NCBI RefSeq assembly: GCF_005435165.1
Contig: NZ_SGUC01000005.1
Span: forward strand, 62,001-126,000
Direction: 5' to 3'
Length of the DNA stretch: 64,000 nt
Source: Halorubrum sp. GN11_10-6_MGM
GTDB lineage: Archaea; Halobacteriota; Halobacteria; Halobacteriales; Haloferacaceae
Shown one piece after another: positions 43,839 through 52,615 of the stretch (positions are counted from its first letter, which is position 1; every line of letters begins with the position of its first letter). The position numbers and the translations under genes are program-made. The notes below the pieces were generated by a model. The model was not told the origin of the DNA. It did no database searches and saw only the letters and a list, made by a program, of their open reading frames with translations.

Positions 43839-45623
43839 TCAGGTGGTCGCCGGCGTCCGCTTGTCGACGCCGCGAACCTCGAACCGCGCACCGCCGTTCT
43901 CGGCCGTCGTCGCCTCGACCGTCCACCCGTGCGCGGTGGCGATCTCTTTGACGATCGCGAGGCCGAACCCGGTGTTGCCCGCGGCGCCGCTCTCGCCGGG
44001 GTCGAAGATCGAACCGGCGATCTCGGGGTCGATCCCCGGTCCGTCGTCCTCGACGAAGAAGCCGTCCGGGAGGTCGCCGACGCGGATCGAGACGTCCTCG
44101 CCGACGTGGTCGACGGCGTTACGCATCAGGTTCTCGAAGAGGTTTCGGAGGCGGTCCGGGTCGGCGAGCACCTCGCGGTCGGTCTCGACCGAGAGCGTCG
44201 CCTCCCCCGTGTCGACGGTCGACCAGCTGTCGACGACGACGTCGGCGAGGTCGACGTGTTTCGGGTCGCCGACCGTCTCGCCCTCGCGGGCGAGCGCGAG
44301 CGTGCGCTCGACGATCGACTCCATCCGGTCGAGCGCGGCGAGCGCGGCGTCGAGGTTCTCCGCGTCGCCCGACGCCTCGCGCGCCAGTTGGACGCGTCCC
44401 TGCGCGACGTTGAGGGGGTTCCGCAGGTCGTGCGAGACGATGCTCGCGAAGGAGTCGAGCCGGTCGTTCTGGCGTTCGAGGGCCGCCTCGCGGTCCTTGA
44501 ACGCCGTGATATCCTCTTGGAATCCGACCCAGTGCGTGACGGTCCCGTCGGCGTCGCTGATCGGGGCGATGCTCACCCGGTTCCAGAACTCGGTCCCGTC
44601 TTTCCGGTAGTTCAACAGCTCGACGCTCGTCGGCTCTTCGGCGTCGATCGCGTCGTGGAGCTGCTGGACCGACGCCTCCTCGGTGTCCGGTCCCTGGAGG
44701 AACCGGCAGTTGACGCCGATCGACTCCTCGCGATCGTAGCCGGTCATCTCGACGAACCGATCGTTGACGTACACCATCGGGTTGTCCTCCTGTTCGGGGT
44801 CCGTGATGGTGATCCCGACCGGCGCCTCGTCGAGCGCGCGGGTCTTCGTCTCCAGCTCCTCGCGGCGCTCGCGCTCGTCGGAGACGTCGCGGAGGATACC
44901 GACGCTGCCCTCGAAACACTCCCCGTCGTACGGCAGCGCCGCCATGTGGTCCCGACAGGGCACGGGCTCGCCCTCCTTCGGAACGATGTCGACGCCGAAG
45001 TGCTGGACGTCCGGCCCGTCGTCGGAGAGGATCGTGCCGAGCCGGTCCTCGGCCTCTTTGACGGCCGCGTCGTCTTTGATCAGCTCCGGCTTGCTCCCGA
45101 TTATCTCCTCGCGGTCGTAGCCGGTGAGTTCGGCGAACGGCTCGTTGACGAACCGGAAGACGCCGGTTCCGTCGACGACGTAGACGGGGTAGCCGAGCGC
45201 CTCGATGACCGTCGAGTAGCGCTCGGCGATCTCCTTCGTCCGGTACTCGTCGACCGCCTGATCGACGCGGTTCGCGAGCCGACGGAGCTGCTCGGGACCG
45301 CCCTTCTGGAAGTAGCCGGTGACGCCGGCGTTGAGCGCCTGACTCGCGATCTCCTCCGATCCCTTCCCGGTGTACAGCACGAACGGCACCTTCTGGTGGC
45401 GCTCGCGCAGCGCTTCGAAGAACTCCAGTCCGTCCATCGGGGGCATGTCGTAGTCGCTGACGATACAGTCGAACTGCCTCTCGTCGAGCCGGTCGAGCGC
45501 GGTCTCCGGGTCGGTCACGCTCGTCACCGCCACCGCGTCGAGCTCCCGCTCGAAGTACGCCTCGGCGAGGTCGAGGACGGACGGGTCGTCGTCGACGTGT
45601 AGCACGTCGATCGCTGCGGGCAT
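43839..45623 (-). CDS. Hybrid sensor: receiver - PAS - LOV - histidine kinase
   Basis: A 594-residue soluble protein. Order: receiver domain (1-120) with phospho-Asp57 in CIVSDYDMPPMDG; a PAS domain (~140-260); a LOV/PAS domain (~270-385) with the flavin-adduct Cys306 in GVNCRFLQG and the matching NYRKDGTEFWN; a short coiled coil; the dimerisation/phosphoacceptor helix with His398 in SIVSHDLRNPLNV; and an ATPase domain (RLRNLFENLMRNAVDHVGED, DDGPGIDPEI, GFGLAIVKEIATAHGW). The LOV signature predicts a blue-light sensor. No partner regulator is adjacent; the MFS gene is next. Confidence 0.92.
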   Translation of the reverse strand: MPAAIDVLHVDDDPSVLDLAEAYFERELDAVAVTSVTDPETALDRLDERQFDCIVSDYDMPPMDGLEFFEALRERHQKVPFVLYTGKGSEEIASQALNAGVTGYFQKGGPEQLRRLANRVDQAVDEYRTKEIAERYSTVIEALGYPVYVVDGTGVFRFVNEPFAELTGYDREEIIGSKPELIKDDAAVKEAEDRLGTILSDDGPDVQHFGVDIVPKEGEPVPCRDHMAALPYDGECFEGSVGILRDVSDERERREELETKTRALDEAPVGITITDPEQEDNPMVYVNDRFVEMTGYDREESIGVNCRFLQGPDTEEASVQQLHDAIDAEEPTSVELLNYRKDGTEFWNRVSIAPISDADGTVTHWVGFQEDITAFKDREAALERQNDRLDSFASIVSHDLRNPLNVAQGRVQLAREASGDAENLDAALAALDRMESIVERTLALAREGETVGDPKHVDLADVVVDSWSTVDTGEATLSVETDREVLADPDRLRNLFENLMRNAVDHVGEDVSIRVGDLPDGFFVEDDGPGIDPEIAGSIFDPGESGAAGNTGFGLAIVKEIATAHGWTVEATTAENGGARFEVRGVDKRTPATT

Positions 45624-45832
45624 AGGCACGTGAACGGGCGCGCGGAATAAACGACTACCGACCCGGCTATCGGATCTGGATCTGCGGCGTCGACGGTGAG
45701 GGCGAGAGGCGGCAGAGAGTGAGCGGCGGCGAGCCGGGAGCCAGAATTCGGCGACTCGTTTCACTTCCGGCGCGCGTGGCGGATTCTTAAGGCCGCGGAG
45801 CGCGGAGCCGAACGCGACGAGCGGGGGAAACG

Positions 45833-47281
45833 ATGGCGCTGGACACATTCGCTCACGACGAGGGGGACGACGCGCCCGACCGCGTGGTCTGTCACGTCGA
45901 CATGGACTGCTTTTACGCCTCCTGCGAGCGGCTGCGCCGCCCCGACCTCGCCGGCGAGCCCGTCGTGGTCGGGATGGGGTACGAGCCGGGGGAGTCGATC
46001 GGCGCGGTCGCGACCGCGAGCTACGAGGCCCGCGCGTTCGGCGTCGACAGCGCCATGCCGATCTCGGAGGCGCTGGAGCTGCTCCCGCGCCGCGAGGCCG
46101 CGGACCCGGACGACCCGGACGCGCCCGACCCCGGGGAGACCGGTCGGTACCTCTCCGTCGACCTCGACTTCTACGAGGAGGTCGCGGACGAGGTGAAGTC
46201 GGTGCTCCGAGACTGCGCCGACACCCGCCGCGAGGTGAGCATCGACGAGGCGTACCTCGACGTCACCGATCGGACCTCGTGGGCGGTGGCGGGGGGCGGC
46301 GGGGACGACGACGGCGGAGGCGACGGGACAGACTCCGACCCCGCAGACCCGCCGCCGAGCGGCGCCGCCGGCCCCGCCGACGTGCGGACGCTCGCCGAGG
46401 GGTACGCTCGGTACGTCAAAGACCGGATCGAGCGGGAGGCCGGGGTGCCGGCGAGCGTCGGCGTCGCGCCGAACATGTCGGCCGCGAAGGTCGCCAGCGA
46501 CGCCGACAAGCCGGACGGCCTCGTCGTCGTCCCGCCGGGGTCGGTCGCCGAGTTCCTCGCGCCGCTGCCGACCGCCGACGTCCACGGCGTCGGCCCGGTG
46601 ACCGAGCGGACGCTCGCCGAGATGGGGATCGAGACCGCGGGCGACCTCGCCGCGGCCGACCGCGATCGCCTCGCCGACGCGCTCGGCGAGCGGGGGCCGG
46701 AGCTCTCCCGGCGCGCCGCGGGCGACGACGACCGCGAGGTGACGCCGACCGGCCTCCCGAAGAGCCTCTCGCGGGAGTCCGCGCTGCCGACGACCGCCGA
46801 CGAGGCGACGAAGCGCGAGACCGTCTCGGCGCTCGCCGCGGACGTCGCCCGCCGCGCCCGCGAGCGCGGCTGCCTCTACCGCACCATCGGGATCAAGGCG
46901 GTCGAGCCGCCGTTCGACGTCAACACCCGCGCCCGGAGCCTGCCCGGCCCCGTCGACGACCCCGACCTCGTCGAGGAGGTCGCGCTGGATCTCCTCGGGG
47001 AGTTCGACGAGACCCGCGTCCGCAAGCTCGGCGTGCGCGTCTCCAAGCTCGACTTCGCCGAGACCGACCAGGCGACGCTCGGCGGGTTCGAAGCCGGAGA
47101 GAACGACCGCGAGGACGGGGAACGACGCTCGGGCCGAACCGACCGCGGGGGCGACGGCGGGAAGCTCACCGACTGGGTCGGCGGCCCGCCGGCGCGCGGC
47201 GACGGGGAGGCCGAGTCGGAGTCCGGGGCCGACCGGCGCGAGCCCGACGAGGGGCAGGCGTCGCTCGGCGACTGGGGATGA
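45833..47281 (+). CDS. dinB: DNA polymerase IV (Y-family)
   Basis: A 482-residue translesion polymerase. Catalytic acidic residues lie in VCHVDMDCFYASCERLRRPD and REVSIDEAYLDVTDRT; the thumb HhH is VHGVGPVTERTLAEMGIETA; the little finger follows to ~residue 415. About 35 Gly/Asp/Pro-rich residues (~150-185) are inserted in the palm. The tail carries two PCNA-binding-like boxes, QATLGGFE and the terminal QASLGDWG, separated by acidic linker. Confidence 0.95.
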   Translation: MALDTFAHDEGDDAPDRVVCHVDMDCFYASCERLRRPDLAGEPVVVGMGYEPGESIGAVATASYEARAFGVDSAMPISEALELLPRREAADPDDPDAPDPGETGRYLSVDLDFYEEVADEVKSVLRDCADTRREVSIDEAYLDVTDRTSWAVAGGGGDDDGGGDGTDSDPADPPPSGAAGPADVRTLAEGYARYVKDRIEREAGVPASVGVAPNMSAAKVASDADKPDGLVVVPPGSVAEFLAPLPTADVHGVGPVTERTLAEMGIETAGDLAAADRDRLADALGERGPELSRRAAGDDDREVTPTGLPKSLSRESALPTTADEATKRETVSALAADVARRARERGCLYRTIGIKAVEPPFDVNTRARSLPGPVDDPDLVEEVALDLLGEFDETRVRKLGVRVSKLDFAETDQATLGGFEAGENDREDGERRSGRTDRGGDGGKLTDWVGGPPARGDGEAESESGADRREPDEGQASLGDWG

Positions 47282-47363
47282 TCCGGGCCGGGCGGGGCGC
47301 CGCCGGGCGCACCCGAGCCGCGTGGGTGCCGGGTATTTACGCGCCGAGCGACGACGGCGATCC

Positions 47364-47960
47364 ATGGACGACGAAGCGGCCGACCTCGCGTGGGAGACGC
47401 TCGACTCGGCGGTCGACTACGCCTGCCCCGGATTCGACGTGCGCCGGGACGAGGTGCGGTTCCCGGACGGCGAGACGGACGGGTTCCACTACGTCGACGA
47501 GCCGCCGGCGGTCGTGGTGTTACCCTTGACGCCCGACGGCGACGTCGTCGTCATCGACGAGTGGCGACAGGCCGTCGGCCGGGTAAACCGCGGGATTCCG
47601 GCCGGGACGATGGAGCCGGAAGACGGGGCGGCGGGCGACGAGTCGGGGGGACGGGAGCCGACGACGGACGCGATCGAGCGCGCCGCGGCCCGCGAACTCG
47701 CCGAGGAGACCGGGTACGAGGCCGACTCCTTCGAGCGGCTGACGACCGTCGAGCCGACGAACGGGATGGCGAACGCGGTCCACCACCATGTGCTGGCGAC
47801 CGGCTGCGAGCCGAGCGCGGACCGCGATCTGGACCACAACGAGTCGATCGCGGTCGAGACGGTCCCGTACGACGACTTCCTCGCCGCGGTCGTCGACGAC
47901 GAACTGCGCGACGGGCGGGCCGTCACGGCGGTGCTGTGGTACGAACTGCTCCACCGCTAG
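47364..47960 (+). CDS. NUDIX hydrolase
   Basis: A 198-residue pyrophosphohydrolase. The Nudix box is interrupted: IPAGTMEPEDG, about 18 polar residues, then AAARELAEETGYEADSF containing REx2EExG. The strand VVVLPLTPDGDVVVIDEWRQ resembles ADP-ribose pyrophosphatases. TATA-like tatttacg at 47332-47339 gives a leaderless ATG at 47364. Confidence 0.88.
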   Translation: MDDEAADLAWETLDSAVDYACPGFDVRRDEVRFPDGETDGFHYVDEPPAVVVLPLTPDGDVVVIDEWRQAVGRVNRGIPAGTMEPEDGAAGDESGGREPTTDAIERAAARELAEETGYEADSFERLTTVEPTNGMANAVHHHVLATGCEPSADRDLDHNESIAVETVPYDDFLAAVVDDELRDGRAVTAVLWYELLHR

Positions 47961-48054
47961 CGGTGGGGGCCCGCGACGGCCTTCGCCAGCCTTCGGAACG
48001 GCCGACGGTTCCGACACGGACAACCATTTTGCCCGGCGGTCCCTACGCGAGACA

Positions 48055-48930
48055 ATGACAGCACCCTCCAGCGGCGACCCGGTTCCGGACGGCGGCGTCT
48101 CCGAGGAGTTCGACGACGCCGGACCGGACGCCGTCGACGACGCGGACGGCCCGGGGCGGTCCGGCGGGTCGCCGGTCGTCGCGGTCGCGACGGCGCTGCT
48201 CCTCGGCGTTCTCGGACCGGTCATCGCGCTCGCGAGCGGGGTCGCGGTCTTCGCGATCGACTCGCTGACCGGCGGCCTCTCGCTGGTCGCGAGCGTCGTT
48301 CTCACGCTGATACTCGGCCAGTACGTCGCGTTCGGCGGGCTCGCGGTCGGCTACCTCTCGTGGCGCGGCTTCGACCGGAAGCGGATCGTCTCGTACCTCG
48401 GCGTCCGGGTACCGAGTCTCAAGGAGATTGGGATCGTCCTCGGCAGCTGGGTCGTGATCCTACTCTTGGTCCTCGTGGTCTCGACGATCGTCCAGCTGCT
48501 CGGGACGGAGACGGCGGCGAACCAGAGCGCGGAGCTGGCGATGGGGAACCCGACGATCATTCCGCTGTTCATCGCGGCCTCGTTCCTCGTCATCGGGCCC
48601 TGCGAGGAGATCCTCTACCGCGGCGTCGTTCAGGGGCGGCTCCGCGAGTCGCTGCCGGCGGCCCCGTCGATCGTGCTCTCGGCCGCGATCTTCGCGACCA
48701 TCCACGTGATGGCGCTGACCGGGGGGCTCTCGGCGCGGCTCACGACCGTCGCGATCCTGTTCGTCCCGAGCCTCGTCTTCGGCGCGGTGTACGAGTACAC
48801 CGAGAACCTCGTCGTTCCCGCGCTGCTCCACGGCCTCCACAACGCCGTGATATTCACCGTGCTCTACGTCACCGTCACGCAGGTCGGTCCGGACGCGATG
48901 CCGGCGGTGCTCGGGTTCCTGCCGTTTTGA
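48055..48930 (+). CDS. CPBP-family intramembrane metalloprotease
   Basis: A 291-residue protein with a ~40-residue acidic N-terminal tail and about eight membrane spans. The Rce1/CPBP active-site motifs are GPCEEILYRGVVQGRLRE, AAIFATIHVMAL and VPALLHGLHNAVIFT. Relatives cleave prenylated proteins or act in bacteriocin immunity; here the substrate is unknown. An 8-bp inverted repeat, AGTGTGAC/GTCACACT (48953-48985), follows the stop. Confidence 0.92.
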   Translation: MTAPSSGDPVPDGGVSEEFDDAGPDAVDDADGPGRSGGSPVVAVATALLLGVLGPVIALASGVAVFAIDSLTGGLSLVASVVLTLILGQYVAFGGLAVGYLSWRGFDRKRIVSYLGVRVPSLKEIGIVLGSWVVILLLVLVVSTIVQLLGTETAANQSAELAMGNPTIIPLFIAASFLVIGPCEEILYRGVVQGRLRESLPAAPSIVLSAAIFATIHVMALTGGLSARLTTVAILFVPSLVFGAVYEYTENLVVPALLHGLHNAVIFTVLYVTVTQVGPDAMPAVLGFLPF

Positions 48931-48985
48931 GCGAGCGATTCACGGGGACGGGAGTGTGACGACGCGACCGCTCGACTGTCACACT

Positions 48986-49233
48986 GGCGCGCGCAGGCGC
49001 GCGAGGGAGTCGGACCGGCGCGACTGCGCCGGTCCGACGAGGCTGGGGAGGCGTGAGGTGCTGTGCGGGGCGGTTCGGGCGGGACTCGAAGGGGCAGTCG
49101 CGAGGCGGGCGCAGGGGACGCAAGCACCGCAGGGAGCGAACGGAGTGAGCGACCGAGGAGCACAGCGAGCGTGCGCCCGCCTCGCAACTGGGGCTTCGGA
49201 GGGATTCACGTCGACCGGCGATTGATAAACGAG
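48986..49233 (+). repeat. Interspersed hairpin element, copy C
   Basis: Lies between the convergent CPBP and panB genes. Plus-strand order: a short GCGCGC stem, GCGAGGGAGTC, a perfect 13-bp hairpin GTCGGACCGGCGC/GCGCCGGTCCGAC, core 49035-49061, GGGACTCGAAGGGGCAGTCGC, a 19-bp stem (one mismatch) CAGTCGCGAGGCGGGCGCA pairing with TGCGCCCGCCTCGCAACTG around 60 variable bases, and the terminus CTGGGGCTTCGGAGGGATTC ending gataaacgag. Confidence 0.8.
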
Positions 49234-49287
49234 CGGCCGAGACTTCGATCGTCTCCGAACCGGCGCCGGGTGCGTGGTATCGAGCGC

Positions 49288-50094
49288 TCAGTACAGGTCG
49301 TCCAACTCCTCCTCGACGTGCGAGTGCTCTTCCGCCGGGAACTCGCCGTTCGTCACGGCCTCCTTGTACGTCTCGACGGCGTCGACCATCTCCGTCCGCA
49401 CGTCGCCGAACCGCTTCGCGAACGGCGGCGACCACTCGCCGAGGCCGACCGCGTCGTTGATCACCAGCACCTGTCCGTCGCAGTCGGGGCCGGCACCGAT
49501 GCCGATCGTCGGTATCTCCAGCGCCTCCGTCACCGCGCCCGCGAGGTTCGACGGGACGTGCTCCAACACGAGCGCGAACGCCCCGGCGTCGGCGTGGGCG
49601 CCCGCCAGATCGATTATCTCCTCGGCGGCGTCCTGCTCGGTCCCCTGCCGGGTGTACCCGCCGAGCCGGTTCACGTGCTGGGGGGTCAAGCCGAGGTGCG
49701 CCATCACGGGGATCCCGACCTCCGCCATCCTGCGCGTCGTCTCGACGGTGTGCGGGCCGCTCTCGATCTTCACCGCGTCGGCGTTCGCCTCCTTCAGCAG
49801 CCGGCCCGCGTTCCGGACCGACTCGGCCTCGTCGACGCCGAAGGTGAGGAACGGCATGTCGGCGACGACGAGGGCGTCGTCGGTCGCGCGCGCCACGGCC
49901 GCGGTCCGGCTCGCGACCTCGTCGAACGTGACGGGGAGCGTGGAGTCGTAGCCGAGGGCGGCGTTGCCCATGCTGTCGCCGACGAGAATGACGTCGATTC
50001 CCGCCTCGTCGACGATCGCCGCCGTCGGGGCGTCGTAGGCGGTCAGCATCGTGATCGGATCGTCGCCGTCCCGCAGTCCCCTCGTCGTGGTCAT
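49288..50094 (-). CDS. panB: 3-methyl-2-oxobutanoate hydroxymethyltransferase
   Basis: A 268-residue TIM barrel making ketopantoate from alpha-ketoisovalerate and methylene-tetrahydrofolate/pterin, the first step to pantothenate and CoA. ITMLTAYDAPTAAIVDEAGI, ILVGDSMGNAALGYDSTLPV (metal Asp), VKIESGPHTVETTRRM, GIPVMAHLGLTPQHVNRLGG and the catalytic Glu in FALVLEHVPSNLAGAV are intact. TATA-like ttttacgg 28 bp upstream. Confidence 0.96.
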   Translation of the reverse strand: MTTTRGLRDGDDPITMLTAYDAPTAAIVDEAGIDVILVGDSMGNAALGYDSTLPVTFDEVASRTAAVARATDDALVVADMPFLTFGVDEAESVRNAGRLLKEANADAVKIESGPHTVETTRRMAEVGIPVMAHLGLTPQHVNRLGGYTRQGTEQDAAEEIIDLAGAHADAGAFALVLEHVPSNLAGAVTEALEIPTIGIGAGPDCDGQVLVINDAVGLGEWSPPFAKRFGDVRTEMVDAVETYKEAVTNGEFPAEEHSHVEEELDDLY

Positions 50095-50305
50095 GCCTCG
50101 GAGTCACCCCCGCGACGCCGTAAAATCGTCGGGAACCGGAAAGCGAGCGCGACGGCGAACCGGCGGCCCCGACGAACCGGCGGCCCCGGCGGACCGGCAG
50201 CGACGGCGCTGGCGCCGACTTCCCCCGGGTTCCGGAGACGACCCACGCCGCGTTCTGCCGACGACGACCGCCACCGATTTGCCGCTCCGCCGCGGAGTCC
50301 GTGGC

Positions 50306-50686
50306 GTGCAACCAGTCGAGCGGGCCGAGTACGAGGGGGTCGACTACGCGTGGGTGATGCAGACGACGTTCGTCGTCACCATCCTCGTCGGCGCCCCCGT
50401 CGTGGCCCTGCTGTCGACCGCCGTCACCCTCGACTCGTGGGGGGCGCGCGCCGCGTTCGCGGTCCGGGTCGGCGCGCCCATCTGGTTCGTCACCGCCGTC
50501 GCCGTCGCGCTGTACGCGAGGCGGACCGAGGCCGGCGACGGCGGGAGCGGTGAGAGTGGGAGTAGCGAGAACGGGAGCGGTGAGAGTGGGAGTAGCGAGA
50601 ACGGGAGCGGCGACACCGACGAGGCGGACGCTGAGGACGCGGGCAAGAGCGCTGCGGAGCCGGACGAAGCCGAAAAACCCGATTGA
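50306..50686 (+). CDS. Two-span membrane protein with a Gly/Ser/Asp-rich tail (DUF5822-like)
   Basis: About 126 residues from a GTG at 50306. EGVDYAWVMQTTFVVTILVG and APVVALLSTAVTLDSWG then AAFAVRVGAPIWFVTAVAVA form two membrane helices, resembling a conserved haloarchaeal family (I believe DUF5822; from memory). The tail contains an exact 30-bp duplication (GESGSSENGS twice) and ends acidic. Function unknown. Confidence 0.7.
   Translation: MQPVERAEYEGVDYAWVMQTTFVVTILVGAPVVALLSTAVTLDSWGARAAFAVRVGAPIWFVTAVAVALYARRTEAGDGGSGESGSSENGSGESGSSENGSGDTDEADAEDAGKSAAEPDEAEKPD
50551..50610 (+). repeat. Exact 30-bp tandem duplication
   Basis: Bases 50551-50580 are identical to 50581-50610 (start TGAGAGTGGGAGTAGCGAGA). 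In frame within the membrane-protein tail, adding ten residues per unit; length may vary between strains. Confidence 0.92.
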
Positions 50687-50720
50687 AGCGCCCGATTCGT
50701 TCTGGTTTTCTGACGGACCG

Positions 50721-51308
50721 TCACTCGGCGAGCAGGTCAGCGACCCACGCGAAATCGACGCCGCCGCGCTCGGCGGCGACCGCGTCGGTCTCCGAGTCGC
50801 CGACGAACAGCGCGTCCTGGGGGGCGGCGCCGAGCCGGTCGATCGCCGCGAGCAGCGACTCCGGGTCCGGCTTGTGGGTCTCGACGGTGTCGCGGCCGAC
50901 GATCGCGTCCGAGACCAAGGCGTCGCCGAGGCCGTGCGTCTCGACCGCGATCCGACACGCCTCCTCGCAGTTGAGCGAGCAGACCCCCGCCGGCGGGTGG
51001 GAGGCGGCGCGGTCGGCGGTCGGCGTCGCGAGTCGGTCGCCGAGCGGGAGGCGGGTCGAGTCGCGGGCGCCGGGGCGCTCGTGGAGCGCGATCGCCTCCT
51101 CGACCTCGGTCCGGATCCCGTAGTCGTCGGCCGCGCCGAGGAGCCCCCACAGCTCCTCGGTCGGCGGGATGAGCGCGTGCTCAGCGTACGCGTCGAGGAC
51201 CGCGTCCGCGACCGCGCCCCAGTCGACCGCGAGCTCGACGAGCGTGCCGTCGAGGTCGTAGACGACCGCCTCGTAGCCGGCGAGCCGGGGGCCAATCCGG
51301 TCGGTCAC
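50721..51308 (-). CDS. HAD-superfamily hydrolase
   Basis: A 195-residue phosphatase-like protein. Nucleophile motif VVYDLDGTLVELAVDW, Lys motif VETHKPDPESLLAAIDRLG and acidic motif FVGDSETDAVAAERGG are the HAD I, III and IV motifs; the cap is small. Phosphoglycolate phosphatase is the usual annotation for such proteins, but specificity is not visible. The GTG start overlaps the acyl-CoA dehydrogenase stop by 4 bp. Confidence 0.88.
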   Translation of the reverse strand: MTDRIGPRLAGYEAVVYDLDGTLVELAVDWGAVADAVLDAYAEHALIPPTEELWGLLGAADDYGIRTEVEEAIALHERPGARDSTRLPLGDRLATPTADRAASHPPAGVCSLNCEEACRIAVETHGLGDALVSDAIVGRDTVETHKPDPESLLAAIDRLGAAPQDALFVGDSETDAVAAERGGVDFAWVADLLAE

Positions 51309-52477
51309 TCGCCGAACACCCCCCGGGCGATGATCGTCTTCTGGATCTCGGTCGTCCCCTCGTAGATCTCCGTGATCTTCGCGTCGCGGTAGAGCCGCTC
51401 GACGTCGAACTCGGTCGTGTAGCCGTAACCGCCGTGGATCTGGACCGCCTCGTTCGTCACCGACATCGCGGCCTCGCTGGCGCGGTACTTCGCCTTCGAG
51501 GCGGCGACGCGGTAGTCCTCGCCCGCCTCGGCCTGTCGACACGCCTCGCGGACGAGCAGCCGCGCCGCCGACACGTCGGTCGCCATCTCCGCGAGCTTGT
51601 GCCGGATCGTCTGGATGTCGGCGATCGGGCGGTCGAACTGCTCGCGCTCGGTCGCGTACGATTTCGCCTCGTCCAGCGCGGCCTGCGCCACCCCGACCGC
51701 CTGCGCCGCGATCCCGATCCGGCCCTCGGTGAGCGTCCGGAACGCGGCCGAGAGCCCCTTCCCCGGCTCGGTGAGTCGGTTCTCGGCCGGGACCCGGCAG
51801 CCGTCGAAGCTGATGCCGGTCGTGTCCGACGCGCGGAGCCCGAGCTTCTCCTCCTTCTTGCCGACCTCGAAGCCGTCGGTGTCCGCGGGGACGAGGAACT
51901 GGGTGATCGCGTCGTCATCGGGCTCCCGGTCCGGGTCGTCAACCTTCGCGAAGACGATCGCGACGCCGCCGCGGTTCCCGTTCGTGATCCACTGCTTCTC
52001 GCCGTTCAGGGCGTACTCGTCGGTCTCGGGGTCGTACGTCGCTGTCGTCGACATCTCGGCCGGGTTCGAGCCGGCGTGCGGCTCGGAGAGACAGAACATC
52101 CCGACCGGGCGCCCGGTCTCGGCCATCTCGGGGAGCCACGCCTCGCGCTGCTCGTCCGTGCCGAACTCGGCGATACAGGAGGTTGCGAGACAGTGGACGG
52201 AGAGGGCGGTCGCGACCGCGAGCGACCCGTGCGCCAGCGCCTCGTTGACGACCGCGTAGGTCGTCTCGTCGGCACCGAACCCGCCGTACTCCTCCGGGAC
52301 CGTCAGCCCCGTCAGGCCGAGTTCCGCGAGCTCGTCCCACACGTCCTCCGGGAACGTCTCCGTCTCGTCCGCCTCGGCCGCGGTCGGCCGGACCTCCTCG
52401 GCCGCGAACTCCGCGACGAGGTCGCGGACCGCCTGCTGTTCGTCGGTGAGCGCCGAGCCGACGCGTGCTCCGGTCAT
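51305..52477 (-). CDS. Acyl-CoA dehydrogenase
   Basis: A 390-residue FAD enzyme oxidising acyl-CoA to trans-2-enoyl-CoA. LTGLTVPEEYGGFGADETTY, MFCLSEPHAGSNPAEMSTTA, YALNGEKQWITNGNRGGVAI, the flavin-binding QIHGGYGYTTEFDVERLYRD and the catalytic-base region ITEIYEGTTEIQKTIIAR are complete. Electrons would go to ETF. Translationally coupled to the HAD hydrolase. Confidence 0.95.
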   Translation of the reverse strand: MTGARVGSALTDEQQAVRDLVAEFAAEEVRPTAAEADETETFPEDVWDELAELGLTGLTVPEEYGGFGADETTYAVVNEALAHGSLAVATALSVHCLATSCIAEFGTDEQREAWLPEMAETGRPVGMFCLSEPHAGSNPAEMSTTATYDPETDEYALNGEKQWITNGNRGGVAIVFAKVDDPDREPDDDAITQFLVPADTDGFEVGKKEEKLGLRASDTTGISFDGCRVPAENRLTEPGKGLSAAFRTLTEGRIGIAAQAVGVAQAALDEAKSYATEREQFDRPIADIQTIRHKLAEMATDVSAARLLVREACRQAEAGEDYRVAASKAKYRASEAAMSVTNEAVQIHGGYGYTTEFDVERLYRDAKITEIYEGTTEIQKTIIARGVFGE

Positions 52478-52615
52478 GTCACCGCCTTCGGACCCTCACC
52501 GAAAAAGGTGAGCGATCGGCCGAGTGGAAGGCGGGGCTGGTGGAAGGCGAGGCCGGTGGAAAGCGGGGCCGGTGGAAGGCGAGGCCGAGTGGAAGGAGAG
52601 GCGAGTGGAAAGCGT

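Noticed and set aside
48979-49209. Small frames within copies C and D that encode CARLATAPS-type peptides
   Set aside because: They recur because the DNA repeat recurs; hairpins and frame breaks between copies argue against coding.
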